From Collinsella sp. (lineage in GTDB: Bacteria > Actinomycetota > Coriobacteriia > Coriobacteriales > Coriobacteriaceae), in the NCBI GenBank assembly GCA_019413925.1, contig DXMY01000041.1, positions 62,001 through 126,000 of the forward strand: a stretch of 64,000 nt of DNA, read 5' to 3'. A model generated the notes under the pieces. It was not told the origin of the DNA and ran no database searches. It saw only the letters and a program-made list of their open reading frames with translations. Position 1 is the first letter of the stretch, and each line of letters starts with the position of its first letter. Shown piece after piece: positions 40,766 through 48,945 of the stretch. The translations under genes were made by a program, and so were the position numbers.

Positions 40766-41512
40766 CTAGGCACGCGATTCCAGTGCTCCGCTAAATAGCT
40801 TCACCATCTGCACGCGCGTGCCGGTGCCGTCTGTGCGACGAGCAACCTCCACGTTATCGACAAGCATACGCATAAGCTTGATACCACGGCCGCGTTCCTC
40901 AGATGCGACCGGTTCGCTCGCCCCATCGATAGAATAGCCGGCACCCCGATCAAGCACCTCAACCACGACGCGATCGCCATAGGCCTGAACCGTCAGGACG
41001 CACCCGATACCGCCCGCATGGTCATAGGCATTACCCAGCGCCTCCCCCGACGCCAACGCGACATCGTAGCGCTCGTCGCGGCGCAACGGAAGCGATTCAA
41101 GGAGTTCGGCGATGCGATGTCGATAGTATGGAAGATTCTCGATACCCTGTCGGACCTCGACGCTCTTGCTCCATCGTGGCAACTCCCCCACCGGAATAGC
41201 GGGAATCGACTCACGCGCCGGACCCGCAACATGAAGGATGTCGACAAGTCGGGCAATCTCCAAAAAGCGAATGACCTCATCGGAGGCGTTAACGAGCGAA
41301 AGCAGGCCCTCTCGCCTCATGAGCTCTCTGGCACGTGTAAGCAAAAACGCCAAACCCGTCGAGTCGATAAAGCCCACGGCCTGGCAATTGATGACAACGC
41401 GACGCACGCCCCGGTCGATCAGATTATCCAACCGTCGGCGCAGCACGGACACCGAGGCGATGTCGACATCACCCGGTGGCGTCAAAACCGCTATGTCATT
41501 CCACTCATTCAT
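40766..41512 (-). CDS. STAS domain fused to RsbW-like anti-sigma kinase domain
   Basis: A 248-residue protein. ATG 41512 gives MNEWNDIAVLTPPGDVD; TTG 41530 is possible and neither has a strong ribosome site. Residues 1-105 are a SpoIIAA-type STAS domain with the phosphorylatable serine in GFIDSTGLAFLLT. Residues about 125-248 are a GHKL ATPase with N-box EALGNAYDHAGG, G1 box EVLDRGAGYSID and G2 box RGRGIKLMRML. Normally antagonist and kinase are separate proteins; here they are fused, followed by a SpoIIE-type phosphatase gene upstream. This forms a partner-switching module; no sigma-factor gene is in view. Confidence 0.85.
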   Translation of the reverse strand: MNEWNDIAVLTPPGDVDIASVSVLRRRLDNLIDRGVRRVVINCQAVGFIDSTGLAFLLTRARELMRREGLLSLVNASDEVIRFLEIARLVDILHVAGPARESIPAIPVGELPRWSKSVEVRQGIENLPYYRHRIAELLESLPLRRDERYDVALASGEALGNAYDHAGGIGCVLTVQAYGDRVVVEVLDRGAGYSIDGASEPVASEERGRGIKLMRMLVDNVEVARRTDGTGTRVQMVKLFSGALESRA

Positions 41513-41593
41513 ACGACCATGGTTCCCCAAAAGAGCTCGCTCGATGCATACATATCTGCAGCTGCGCAGATTTTGCCCGTCAAGTATCGCGGT

Positions 41594-43939
41594 CTACGAT
41601 CGACCCCGTAAAAACTCAAGGGAAACCAGCGCAATGTCATCGTCCAGCGCCGACTCGGTAAAGCGGTCAAGCTCTCCCAAGACCTTACCGCAGATTCCCG
41701 ATACACCCTCACCCGAGACAGAGAGCAAAAGGTCACGAAGGCGCTGCTCGCCAAAGAAAGCACCCGAGCGATCACGTGCTTCGATTGCTCCGTCGGTATA
41801 CATGAATAGCATGTCACCAGGAGCGAACGTAAACACGCCTGTCTCGTACACCATGCTCTCAAAGGCACCGATCACGCCCGATTGGCACCCAAGGAGCTCC
41901 ACTTCTCCCCCTCGGGTTTCTCCGCCGCCAAGCGGCGTCGACGACGGTCTAATGACCATAGTGGGAGGATGTCCCGCAGAGCAGTAGGTAGCGCGACCCG
42001 CTTTAAGATCAATCTTGGCGATAAACGCCGTCACGAACGTCTCGACCCTCGAAAAGCCCATGAGCATGCTATTGAGCGAGCGGGCCATACGGGCGGGCCC
42101 AGCACCCTCCCAGGCATAGGCCGTCAGCGCCGTCTTGACGAGCGCTGACATCGACGCCGCCTCGATTCCTTTGCCGGATACATCGCCCAAAATCATAACG
42201 GCGCAATCGTCGGGAAGACGGACAAGAGTATAGAAGTCGCCGCCAACCAACGCCGAATTCGTTGCCGAAAGGTATACCGAATCGGTCGCGATACCCGGAA
42301 CGTCACCAAGCGAATTTCTCATGCCAATCTGGAGGGTCTGAGCGATATGGCGCTCCTCGCGCTTTTGAGATTCGCCCTCGTAGATCAGTTCAAAGTCATG
42401 CGCCAAGTGCACCAAGTAGTCATATTCAAGGTCATCAATCGGCTCTTGACTACCGTCACGAAGCAGAAGCGCGCGCGTCGTCGGGCCTTTCGCAACAGAA
42501 GCAGGAACGATCGCGTCGTTGCTGTGTTTGCCATCACCCTCAGAGCGCGGGCGCCCCGCCTCGATGCCGGTGTCGACGTAGAGACCCTGGCAAGGCAGAC
42601 CATGCGCCCTAAGCCAGCCTCCCATAGGCATCGATTCGTCAACGCGAGTTATACGGACGTGTTTAAGATCCTCGGCACTCGTGCCGCCCAAAACAGACGC
42701 CTCAAAGCCATCAGGGCCAACCCCCAAACGTGCCGCTGGCGCCGTCGTGGAAAAGAAAAGTTTCTCGGGATCGTCCGGCAAAGCAACGCGACTGCCGCCT
42801 TCAAAATCTATGACATAGGAGCCCAGACTGGCGTCATACTCAACAGGGCAAAAATGACAGTTGAGCATATTGCAAATCTCGGACGATATAGCCTGGGTAG
42901 CCGCGGCGGAATCGTCTAGAAAGGTAAACAACTCATCACGTAAGACATTGAGCGAGCGGCCAAGCTCGGCCGTGCGACGAGAGCGAAGGCTCGATGCCAT
43001 GCCGACCAGCTGGATAGACAGGTAATCGCAAATGACCTCGAGTACATTAACGTCATAGGCAAGTGGCGCCTGGGGGCGCTTCCAACCAACTTCCAGCACG
43101 CCAAGGATCTGCGTACCGTAAAAAACGGGAAGACAGATCTCGCTGCGGTACGGAGGCATATCCTGCACGCGCAACAGGTGCTTAGAACGATTGTCCAGGT
43201 CCATGAACATACCGGAGGCAGCCCTATCACCCTCAAGGTCCTGTTGAATCGACAAGCGACAGGCACGCGACTCGCGAAGAACATACGTCGGAATGCCAGC
43301 GCCATACGGCAAAAACTCGGGCAGATAGCTGTCCTCAAGCTCCTTAGAAACACCGCGGAGCTTAAAGCCGCCACTCTCGGAAAAATAGATAGCCGCACCG
43401 GAGGCATCGAGCGTTCCAACGAGCTGATTCAAAACGGTATCGAGCAAGCTAGGGAGCTCATCGGAGCCCACCGTGCTCATAATGACCGACAATGTACCCG
43501 AGAGACGCTTATTCGCCACTCTAAGCTCCGAAAGCGCACGCTTGAGCTGACGGTCGTGCGAATACTGTTCTTCGATGCTATGGAGTGCCACCAGAACGCG
43601 CGGCGCACGGCGGCCAAAGATTCGAGGCGGCGTAACCGAGCCGGCACAAACCAGGACGGGAATAAACGATCCGTCACTTAACTTGAGCATCAACTCGCTC
43701 TTTGTTCCATTGGTCTCAAAAGGAAGCCGATGCTCTGTCGCGCGTTCAAAAGCCGACGAGTACAAGAGGTCTTTAACGTCCCCGTTGATCACATCGGAAC
43801 GCTCCTCGCACATCAAGTCGAGCAAGCGATTATTTACATGCAAAATGGTTCCGTCGAGCTCGCAGATAATGACAGCATCGCTCGTGATCTCGACCAATTG
43901 GGCAACGTCCGCCCACTCATTGCGCTCAAGCGTTTCCAT
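41594..43939 (-). CDS. PAS-GAF-SpoIIE protein phosphatase
   Basis: A 781-residue sensor phosphatase. ATG 43939 follows GAGGTTCACG. Domain order: PAS about residues 15-120 (SDAVIICELDGTILHVNNRLLDLM), a short coiled coil, GAF about 160-320 (GAAIYFSESGGF, LPVFYGTQILGVLEVGW), a variable region with possible second sensory fold about 330-520, and a PP2C/SpoIIE domain from about 555 (ALVGGDFYTLV, GDVSGKGIEAASMSALV, CSAGHPPTMV, MYTDGAIEARD, DDDIALVSLE). It probably dephosphorylates the STAS domain encoded next, in response to a small ligand. No membrane segment is seen. Confidence 0.88.
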   Translation of the reverse strand: METLERNEWADVAQLVEITSDAVIICELDGTILHVNNRLLDLMCEERSDVINGDVKDLLYSSAFERATEHRLPFETNGTKSELMLKLSDGSFIPVLVCAGSVTPPRIFGRRAPRVLVALHSIEEQYSHDRQLKRALSELRVANKRLSGTLSVIMSTVGSDELPSLLDTVLNQLVGTLDASGAAIYFSESGGFKLRGVSKELEDSYLPEFLPYGAGIPTYVLRESRACRLSIQQDLEGDRAASGMFMDLDNRSKHLLRVQDMPPYRSEICLPVFYGTQILGVLEVGWKRPQAPLAYDVNVLEVICDYLSIQLVGMASSLRSRRTAELGRSLNVLRDELFTFLDDSAAATQAISSEICNMLNCHFCPVEYDASLGSYVIDFEGGSRVALPDDPEKLFFSTTAPAARLGVGPDGFEASVLGGTSAEDLKHVRITRVDESMPMGGWLRAHGLPCQGLYVDTGIEAGRPRSEGDGKHSNDAIVPASVAKGPTTRALLLRDGSQEPIDDLEYDYLVHLAHDFELIYEGESQKREERHIAQTLQIGMRNSLGDVPGIATDSVYLSATNSALVGGDFYTLVRLPDDCAVMILGDVSGKGIEAASMSALVKTALTAYAWEGAGPARMARSLNSMLMGFSRVETFVTAFIAKIDLKAGRATYCSAGHPPTMVIRPSSTPLGGGETRGGEVELLGCQSGVIGAFESMVYETGVFTFAPGDMLFMYTDGAIEARDRSGAFFGEQRLRDLLLSVSGEGVSGICGKVLGELDRFTESALDDDIALVSLEFLRGRS

Positions 43940-43964
43940 CGTGAACCTCACCGTCTATCGGTAA

Positions 43965-43987
43965 CAAAAAAGCCTCCGAAGAGGCTT
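43965..43987 (-). terminator. Terminator after the class II tRNA
   Basis: AAGCCTC (43970-43976) pairs with GAGGCTT (43981-43987) around a CGAA tetraloop; on the minus strand TTTTTTG follows. It lies 12 bases past the tRNA and 26 bases before the phosphatase start. Confidence 0.85.
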
Positions 43988-43998
43988 CTCAAATGCGA

Positions 43999-44088
43999 TG
44001 GTGTCGGAGGCGGGACTTGAACCCGCATGACCAAAAAGCGGGCACTAGCACCGCAAGCTAGCGCGTCTGCCAATTCCGCCACTCCGAC
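43999..44088 (-). tRNA. Class II tRNA with leucine-type body and GCG anticodon
   Basis: 90 bases with encoded CCA. Acceptor GTCGGAG with CTCCGAC, discriminator A73; D-region GCGGAATTGGCAGACGC typical of tRNA-Leu; anticodon stem CTAGC/GCTAG with loop TTGCGGT, so the anticodon is GCG (arginine CGC/CGU). The T-arm GCGGG-TTCAAGT-CCCGC is perfect; the long variable arm TGCCCGCTTTTTGGTCAT pairs with one bulge. The normal isoacceptor with this loop shape has GAG (TTGAGGT). LeuRS ignores the anticodon, so it may be charged with leucine. Whether it is functional is unknown. Confidence 0.85.
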
Positions 44089-44146
44089 ATGCTATGTTGT
44101 TGATTCGCGGTTCGCTTTGTTGAACCCGCGCGTTCAACGAGGAAGA

Positions 44147-44194
44147 TAATAACCTATGTTTCGAGAACTGTGCAAGCACTTTTTTGAAAAAAGT
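44147..44194 (-). promoter_or_regulatory. Promoter of the class II tRNA with A/T palindrome
   Basis: On the minus strand TTGCAC (44175-44170), a 17-base spacer and TTATTA (44152-44147). ACTTTTTTCAAAAAAGT (44194-44178) precedes the -35. The leader to the tRNA is about 55 bases and contains a TTGAAC/GTTCAA hairpin. Confidence 0.7.
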
Positions 44195-44237
44195 TTACGA
44201 ATTTGTAAATGCGCAGGTAGATCCGTATGTCCGGGCC

Positions 44238-44352
44238 GGAATGGGGGCAACTTCCCAACGCGTCCTCGGGCATACGGTATATTTTGATTCGCGCTTCGCG
44301 CTACAAAATATATCGCCCCCTGCGGAATGCGTTGGGAAGTTGCCCCCATTCC
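44238..44352. repeat. Long nested inverted repeat upstream of the class II tRNA promoter
   Basis: 24-base arms (44238-44261, 44329-44352) are perfectly complementary and contain GGGGGCAACTTCCC. Inside lies a second A/T-rich hairpin built on ATATTTTG and CAAAATAT around GCGCTTCGCGC. No T-run on either side. It is purely intergenic. Confidence 0.9.
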
Positions 44353-44417
44353 GACCCTACGTCTACGTACTCCATGCACAGTTCTCAAACATGTTCTGGG
44401 GCTGATATAAATTTAGT

Positions 44418-44472
44418 GGCTCGGCTTTGCCGAGCCCTTATATGTGGAGGCCGGAGCTAAAGCTCCGGCCTC
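44418..44472. repeat. Two adjacent short hairpins
   Basis: GGCTCGGC-TTT-GCCGAGCC (44418-44436) and a perfect 12-bp stem GAGGCCGGAGCT with its complement and a 2-base AA centre (44447-44472). They lie between two long palindromes in a 590-base stretch (44089-44678) that holds no gene. The first may be a weak terminator (CTTATATG follows). Confidence 0.7.
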
Positions 44473-44537
44473 GCTATCTTTTCCATTAGATTAAGTGAGC
44501 GATCAAGGAATCACACTCCCCCTGCCGAGTTACCGCA

Positions 44538-44662
44538 GGGCCCGACCTGTTGTTACTTTTCAGAACATCCCGCAGGACGGAGGAAGCCCCGCAGCGCGTA
44601 GCGCGCAGCGGGGCTTCCGACATGTCCGAGGACGTTCTGAAAAGTAACAACAGGGCGGGCCC
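44538..44662. repeat. Giant nested inverted repeat after oppF
   Basis: 33-base arms (44538-44570, 44630-44662) agree at 31 of 33 positions and contain TGTTGTTACTTTTCAGAAC. An inner perfect 11-bp stem (GGAAGCCCCGC with GCGGGGCTTCC) spans 44582-44618. It starts 16 bases past the oppF stop and has no T-run. It presumably ends or protects the opp transcript. Confidence 0.9.
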
Positions 44663-44678
44663 GGACGAGAACAAACAA

Positions 44679-45707
44679 CTACAGGTCGATGTGCGATTCC
44701 TTGATCGGGAACGGCTCCGCGAAGTGACAGGCGCAGCAGTGACCCGGTGCAACTTCCTTAAACTCGGGGAGCTTCTCGGAGCAGATACCCTGCGCGATCG
44801 GGCAACGCGTGTGGAAACGGCAGCCGGTCGGCGGATCCAGCGGCGACGGCGGATCGCCAGCGAGGATGATGCGCTTGCGGGTCTTCTGGATATCAGGATC
44901 GGGAACCGGCACGGCAGACAGCAGCGACTGCGTGTACGGATGGTGAGGCTCGCTATAGAGCGTCTTCCAGTCCGAAACCTCGACCATCTTACCCAGATAC
45001 ATAACGGCAACGCGATCGGAGATGTGCTGTACGACGGACAGGTCGTGTGCGATAAACAGATACGCGGTACCGAACTTGTCCTGCAGTTCCTTGAGCAGGT
45101 TCAGAACCTGGGCCTGAATGGACACATCCAGAGCGGATACCGGCTCGTCACAGATAATCAGCTTGGGCTTCAGCGCAAAAGCGCGGGCAATACCGACACG
45201 CTGACGCTGGCCGCCCGAGAACTCATGCGGATAGCGGTTGATGTGCTCGGGGTTCAGTCCAACGACGTCGAGAAGCTCACGGACGCGCTCAATGCGCTCC
45301 TCCTTGGTACCCACACCATGAATGGTCATGGGCTCGGAGACAATCTCACCGATGGTCATACGAGGGTTGAGCGAAGCATAAGGATCCTGGAAGATAAACT
45401 GCATCTCACGACGCATGTCCTTGATCTCATGCTTGCTCATCTCGGCAACATCTTTGCCCTGGAAGAACACCTTGCCGGCGGTCGGCTTGGTCAGACGCAT
45501 GATAGTGCGGCCCGTGGTGGATTTACCGCAACCAGACTCGCCAACCAGACCAAAGGTCTCGCCAGGATAAATCTCAAAAGAGATGTCGTTTACAGCAGAG
45601 ACGACGCGCTTGGAAAAACGCTTGGCGAACATGCCGGACTCTGCGGGAAACTCCTTGGAGAGGTGCTCGACCTTCAGCAGTGGAGTGCGCTCGTTATTGT
45701 CTGCCAT
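44679..45707 (-). CDS. oppF: Oligopeptide ABC transporter ATPase OppF
   Basis: A 342-residue ATPase. ATG 45707 abuts the oppD stop, with GGAGG upstream, so translation is coupled. Walker A is GESGCGKST, signature FSGGQRQR, Walker B LIICDEPVSALD, and the switch His in FIAHDLSVV. The C-terminal oligopeptide-transporter extension contains GCRFHTRCPIAQGIC and later HCCACHF, a four-Cys pattern typical of OppD/F and linked to an iron-sulfur or metal site. It is the last gene of oppABCDF and powers peptide import. Confidence 0.95.
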   Translation of the reverse strand: MADNNERTPLLKVEHLSKEFPAESGMFAKRFSKRVVSAVNDISFEIYPGETFGLVGESGCGKSTTGRTIMRLTKPTAGKVFFQGKDVAEMSKHEIKDMRREMQFIFQDPYASLNPRMTIGEIVSEPMTIHGVGTKEERIERVRELLDVVGLNPEHINRYPHEFSGGQRQRVGIARAFALKPKLIICDEPVSALDVSIQAQVLNLLKELQDKFGTAYLFIAHDLSVVQHISDRVAVMYLGKMVEVSDWKTLYSEPHHPYTQSLLSAVPVPDPDIQKTRKRIILAGDPPSPLDPPTGCRFHTRCPIAQGICSEKLPEFKEVAPGHCCACHFAEPFPIKESHIDL

Positions 45708-46799
45708 TTACGCCTCGCCTCCCTTCTTGGAATCCTTGCGCGTACGGGACGTCTCAGGAGCGTTCTTGAGGAACTCGGGGTCACCGGAATAGTGGCACGC
45801 AGAATAGTGACCGGACTCGGTGACAACGCGCTCAGGGCGCTGCTTGCGGCACTTGTCCGTCGCGTAGGGGCAACGAGGAGAGAAGACGCAGCCCTCAGGC
45901 AGGTTCATGAGCGAAGGCGGGTTGCCGTGAATCGGCGTCAGCGGCTTCTTCTCTTCGATTGCCTGCTCCGGGATGGAGCGGATAAGACCCCAGGTGTAGG
46001 GGTGGCGGCTCTCGTAGAAGATTTCCTCAGCAGTACCGAACTCAACGGGGCGGCCGGCGTACATAACCATGATCTTATCGGCCATATCGGCGACAACACC
46101 CAGGTCATGGGTAATCATGATGATGGCGTTGCCGTTCTTCTCCTGCATCTCCTGCATGAGCTCGATAATCTGAGCCTGGATGGTAACGTCCAGGGCAGTC
46201 GTGGGCTCGTCGGCAATCAGAATATCGGGATCGCAGGCAAGGGCCATGGCAATCATGACTCGCTGACGCATACCGCCAGAGAACTGGTGCGGATACTCAT
46301 TGACGCGCTTCTCGGGCTCGGGGATACCCACGAGGTCCAAAAGCTCGGTGGCACGCTTGAGCGCCTCCTGCTTGGAGTAGCCACGGTGCAGACGAAGACC
46401 CTCGCCCACCTGCCTGCCGATCTTATAGACCGGGTTCAAGGAGGTCATAGGATCCTGGAAGATCATCGCGATATCGTTGCCGCGAATGTGCTGCATCTCT
46501 TCCTCGGTCATTTCGAGGATGGAGCGGCCGCGATAGCGAACGTCACCGCCCTCGATCTTTCCCGGAGGCATCGAGATGAGGCCCATGATGGTCATGGCGG
46601 TCACGGACTTACCGGAGCCGGACTCACCGACGACGCCCAGGGTTTCGCCGCGATCGAGCGTGTAGGAGACACCGTCGACAGCGCGAACAACGCCATCCTC
46701 GGTGTGGAAATACATCTTAAGGTCATCGACCTCGAGCAGATGCTGGCCCTCAGGAACCGGCTGATCCTTCAGGTCCACATAGTTCTTGTTCTTCTTCAT
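45708..46799 (-). CDS. oppD: Oligopeptide ABC transporter ATPase OppD
   Basis: A 363-residue ATPase, partner of OppF. ATG 46799 lies 2 bases after the oppC stop. Walker A GESGSGKSV, signature FSGGMRQR, Walker B ILIADEPTTALD and the switch His in MITHDLGVV are complete. The C-terminal extension has GCVFSPRCPYATDKC and HYSACHYSG. The first 15 residues are basic. A Lys/Ser-rich tail (TSRTRKDSKKGG) follows the family domain. It sits in order between oppC and oppF. Confidence 0.95.
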   Translation of the reverse strand: MKKNKNYVDLKDQPVPEGQHLLEVDDLKMYFHTEDGVVRAVDGVSYTLDRGETLGVVGESGSGKSVTAMTIMGLISMPPGKIEGGDVRYRGRSILEMTEEEMQHIRGNDIAMIFQDPMTSLNPVYKIGRQVGEGLRLHRGYSKQEALKRATELLDLVGIPEPEKRVNEYPHQFSGGMRQRVMIAMALACDPDILIADEPTTALDVTIQAQIIELMQEMQEKNGNAIIMITHDLGVVADMADKIMVMYAGRPVEFGTAEEIFYESRHPYTWGLIRSIPEQAIEEKKPLTPIHGNPPSLMNLPEGCVFSPRCPYATDKCRKQRPERVVTESGHYSACHYSGDPEFLKNAPETSRTRKDSKKGGEA

Positions 46800-46801
46800 C
46801 C

Positions 46802-47737
46802 TTATGCGTCCTTCATCTTGACGTCGAGGGCGTCGCGCAGACCGTCACCCAGCAGGGTGAAGGCGAGCACCGTCGAGAGAATTGCCAGACCGGGCATGAT
46901 CATCATCCAGGGAGCGGTCAGAAGATACTGCTGACCGTCCTGAATCATGGAGCCCCACGAAGGCGTAGGCGGAATAACGCCCATGCCGAGGAAGGACAGA
47001 GCGGACTCGGTCAGAATGGCGCCACCAATGTTCATGGTCGCGTAGACCACGATGGAGGCGACGGAGTTCGGGAAGATGTGACGCACGACGATACGAGCAT
47101 CAGATGCACCCATCGCGCGCGCTGCATCAACATAGTCGTTTTCCTTGACCGTCAAGATTGCAGAGCGGAAGACGCGCGCAATCGAAGGCCAGCCAAGAAT
47201 GCCGATGGCGATAAAGACGTTCTGAAGACCACGGCCGATAACGGCGATCATGGCGACAACGAACAGCACGTACGGGAACGCCAGGAAGATGTCCGCACAG
47301 CGCATGATGATCGTATCCCAAATGCCGCCGTAGAAACCGGCCAGGGCGCCCATGACCAGGCCGATCAATGTGGAGATGGCGGTGGCCATGATACCGACAG
47401 AAAGCGAAACGCGTGCACCGTAGATAACGCGGACGAGAATGTCGCGACCGAGGGCATCGGTGCCAAACGGGTGCTCGGCACACGGAGCCAGTAGCGATGT
47501 CTCGGCCATGGTGGTCGAATCGGAAGCCGTCGGCGAACCGAGCCAGGGCTTAGCCCACAGATCTGCGGTCAGGGCAACCACAACGACGATGATGATCCAG
47601 CAGACACCGATAACGGCGAGCTTGTTCTTACGAAGACGCTTAAAAGCGTCGCCCCACAGCGTGCGGGACTTGGCGGGAGCAGATGCGACCTTGGTGGCGG
47701 TAGCCTGCTCCTGAGACTGAGAATCAGTTTCCTGCAT
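46802..47737 (-). CDS. oppC: Oligopeptide ABC transporter permease OppC
   Basis: A 311-residue inner-membrane permease. ATG 47737 follows GGGAGG. Residues 1-35 are a cytoplasmic Gln/Ala-rich tail, then an N-terminal helix (LAVIGVCWIIIVVVVAL), an external loop with HPFGTDALGRDILVRVIYGAR (family signature), and four to five further helices. The EAA loop is YVDAARAMGASDARIVVRHIFPN. It forms the translocation channel together with OppB. Length and motif order are normal. Confidence 0.94.
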   Translation of the reverse strand: MQETDSQSQEQATATKVASAPAKSRTLWGDAFKRLRKNKLAVIGVCWIIIVVVVALTADLWAKPWLGSPTASDSTTMAETSLLAPCAEHPFGTDALGRDILVRVIYGARVSLSVGIMATAISTLIGLVMGALAGFYGGIWDTIIMRCADIFLAFPYVLFVVAMIAVIGRGLQNVFIAIGILGWPSIARVFRSAILTVKENDYVDAARAMGASDARIVVRHIFPNSVASIVVYATMNIGGAILTESALSFLGMGVIPPTPSWGSMIQDGQQYLLTAPWMMIMPGLAILSTVLAFTLLGDGLRDALDVKMKDA

Positions 47738-47751
47738 GAGACGTACCTCCC

Positions 47752-48789
47752 TTAGGCCTTATCCGACGGACCGCCAAGGCGGATGCGCGGGTCGAGGAAT
47801 GCATAGCTAATGTCGACGAGCAGGTTGATCACCATGACGACGACAACGATGAGCGTAACGCCGCCCATAACGATGGGCCAGTCACGCATGCTAATGGCGC
47901 GATAGACCTCATAGCCGATACCGGGCCAGTTGAAGACCGTCTCGGTCAGGATGGCGCCCGAAAGCATGCCGCCAAAGTCGACACCAATATAGGTAACGAC
48001 GGGGATGAGTGCATTCTTAAGCGCATGCTTGACGATGATCGCACGATTGGAGAGACCCTTGGCCTTTGCCGTACGGATGTAATCCTGGTTCATGACGTCA
48101 AGCAGCTGCGAGCGCATAATGCGCGCAGCATAAGCGGTCGAAACCGAAGCCAGCGTAATGGTCGGAAGCACATAGTGCATCCAATCCTGATACTGAGAGC
48201 TGGAACCGCCGGCACCCGAGATCGGCATGGAGATTGCACCGCCCGTGGCGTCCTTGAGGATGACGCCAAAGAACAGCTGCAGCAACATACCGAGCCAGAA
48301 GGCCGGGACCGCAACGAGGATCGACGTGGTGAGCGTTACCAAAATATCCCAGAAGGAATAACGCTTTACCGCCGAAATGATACCCGCACCGATACCCATA
48401 ATTGCCTCGAGCACGATGGCGCACGCGGCAAGTTTGACCGTATACGGATACTTCTGGGCAAAGATTTCCGTAACCGGCAGCTTGCGCTGATACGAATTGC
48501 CCAGATCGCCATGAAGCAGGCCGTTCATGTAATACAAGTAACGGTCCACGAGCGACGTTTGAACGGGGTCGCCGTTCTCGTCAAGGATCGCGTTGCCGTC
48601 ATCGTCCGTCTGGACCAGGTGATAGCGAACGCGAAGCTGAAGCTCCACCTCGGGGGACAGAGCCTTGTCTCCACCGATCAGCTTGATCGGATCTCCCGGC
48701 ACGATATTCTGGAGGGCGAACAGAATCAGCGTAACGCCCAAAAACACCGGGATGAACTGAAGCACACGTTTAACGATGTACTTACCCAT
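47752..48789 (-). CDS. oppB: Oligopeptide ABC transporter permease OppB
   Basis: A 345-residue permease starting at ATG 48789 behind GGGGAG. The N-terminus is MGKYIVKRVLQFIPVFLGVTLILF, typical of OppB, with GDP in NIVPGDPI. A long external loop (about residues 35-95) is followed by five helices; the EAA loop is YIRTAKAKGLSNRAIIVKHALKN. FNWPGIGYEVYRAISMRDWPIV near the end is diagnostic. It is separated from oppA by 156 bases with a strong hairpin, and from oppC by 14 bases. Confidence 0.95.
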   Translation of the reverse strand: MGKYIVKRVLQFIPVFLGVTLILFALQNIVPGDPIKLIGGDKALSPEVELQLRVRYHLVQTDDDGNAILDENGDPVQTSLVDRYLYYMNGLLHGDLGNSYQRKLPVTEIFAQKYPYTVKLAACAIVLEAIMGIGAGIISAVKRYSFWDILVTLTTSILVAVPAFWLGMLLQLFFGVILKDATGGAISMPISGAGGSSSQYQDWMHYVLPTITLASVSTAYAARIMRSQLLDVMNQDYIRTAKAKGLSNRAIIVKHALKNALIPVVTYIGVDFGGMLSGAILTETVFNWPGIGYEVYRAISMRDWPIVMGGVTLIVVVVMVINLLVDISYAFLDPRIRLGGPSDKA

Positions 48790-48819
48790 ACCACTCCCCT
48801 ATCTAGGGATTAACCTAAA

Positions 48820-48849
48820 TGGGATGCCGATCGCCAGACCGGCATCCCA
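48820..48849 (-). terminator. Intra-operon hairpin between oppA and oppB
   Basis: TGGGATGCCG (48820-48829) pairs perfectly with CGGCATCCCA (48840-48849); on the minus strand only TTTAGGTT follows. It likely acts as a partial terminator or 3' stabiliser that favours oppA over the membrane and ATPase genes. Confidence 0.75.
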
Positions 48850-48945
48850 AAATTACCATCAGCCAGTTTACCCCAGGTTAGGGAGAACTGTATGTTTCCC
48901 ATGAGGTCTACGTAAATACTTGACCCTCACGGAAGCTGCAAACTC

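Noticed and set aside
44550..46934. 794-codon open frame opposite oppF, oppD
   Set aside because: Antisense shadow of two clear ATPase genes, starting inside a palindrome.
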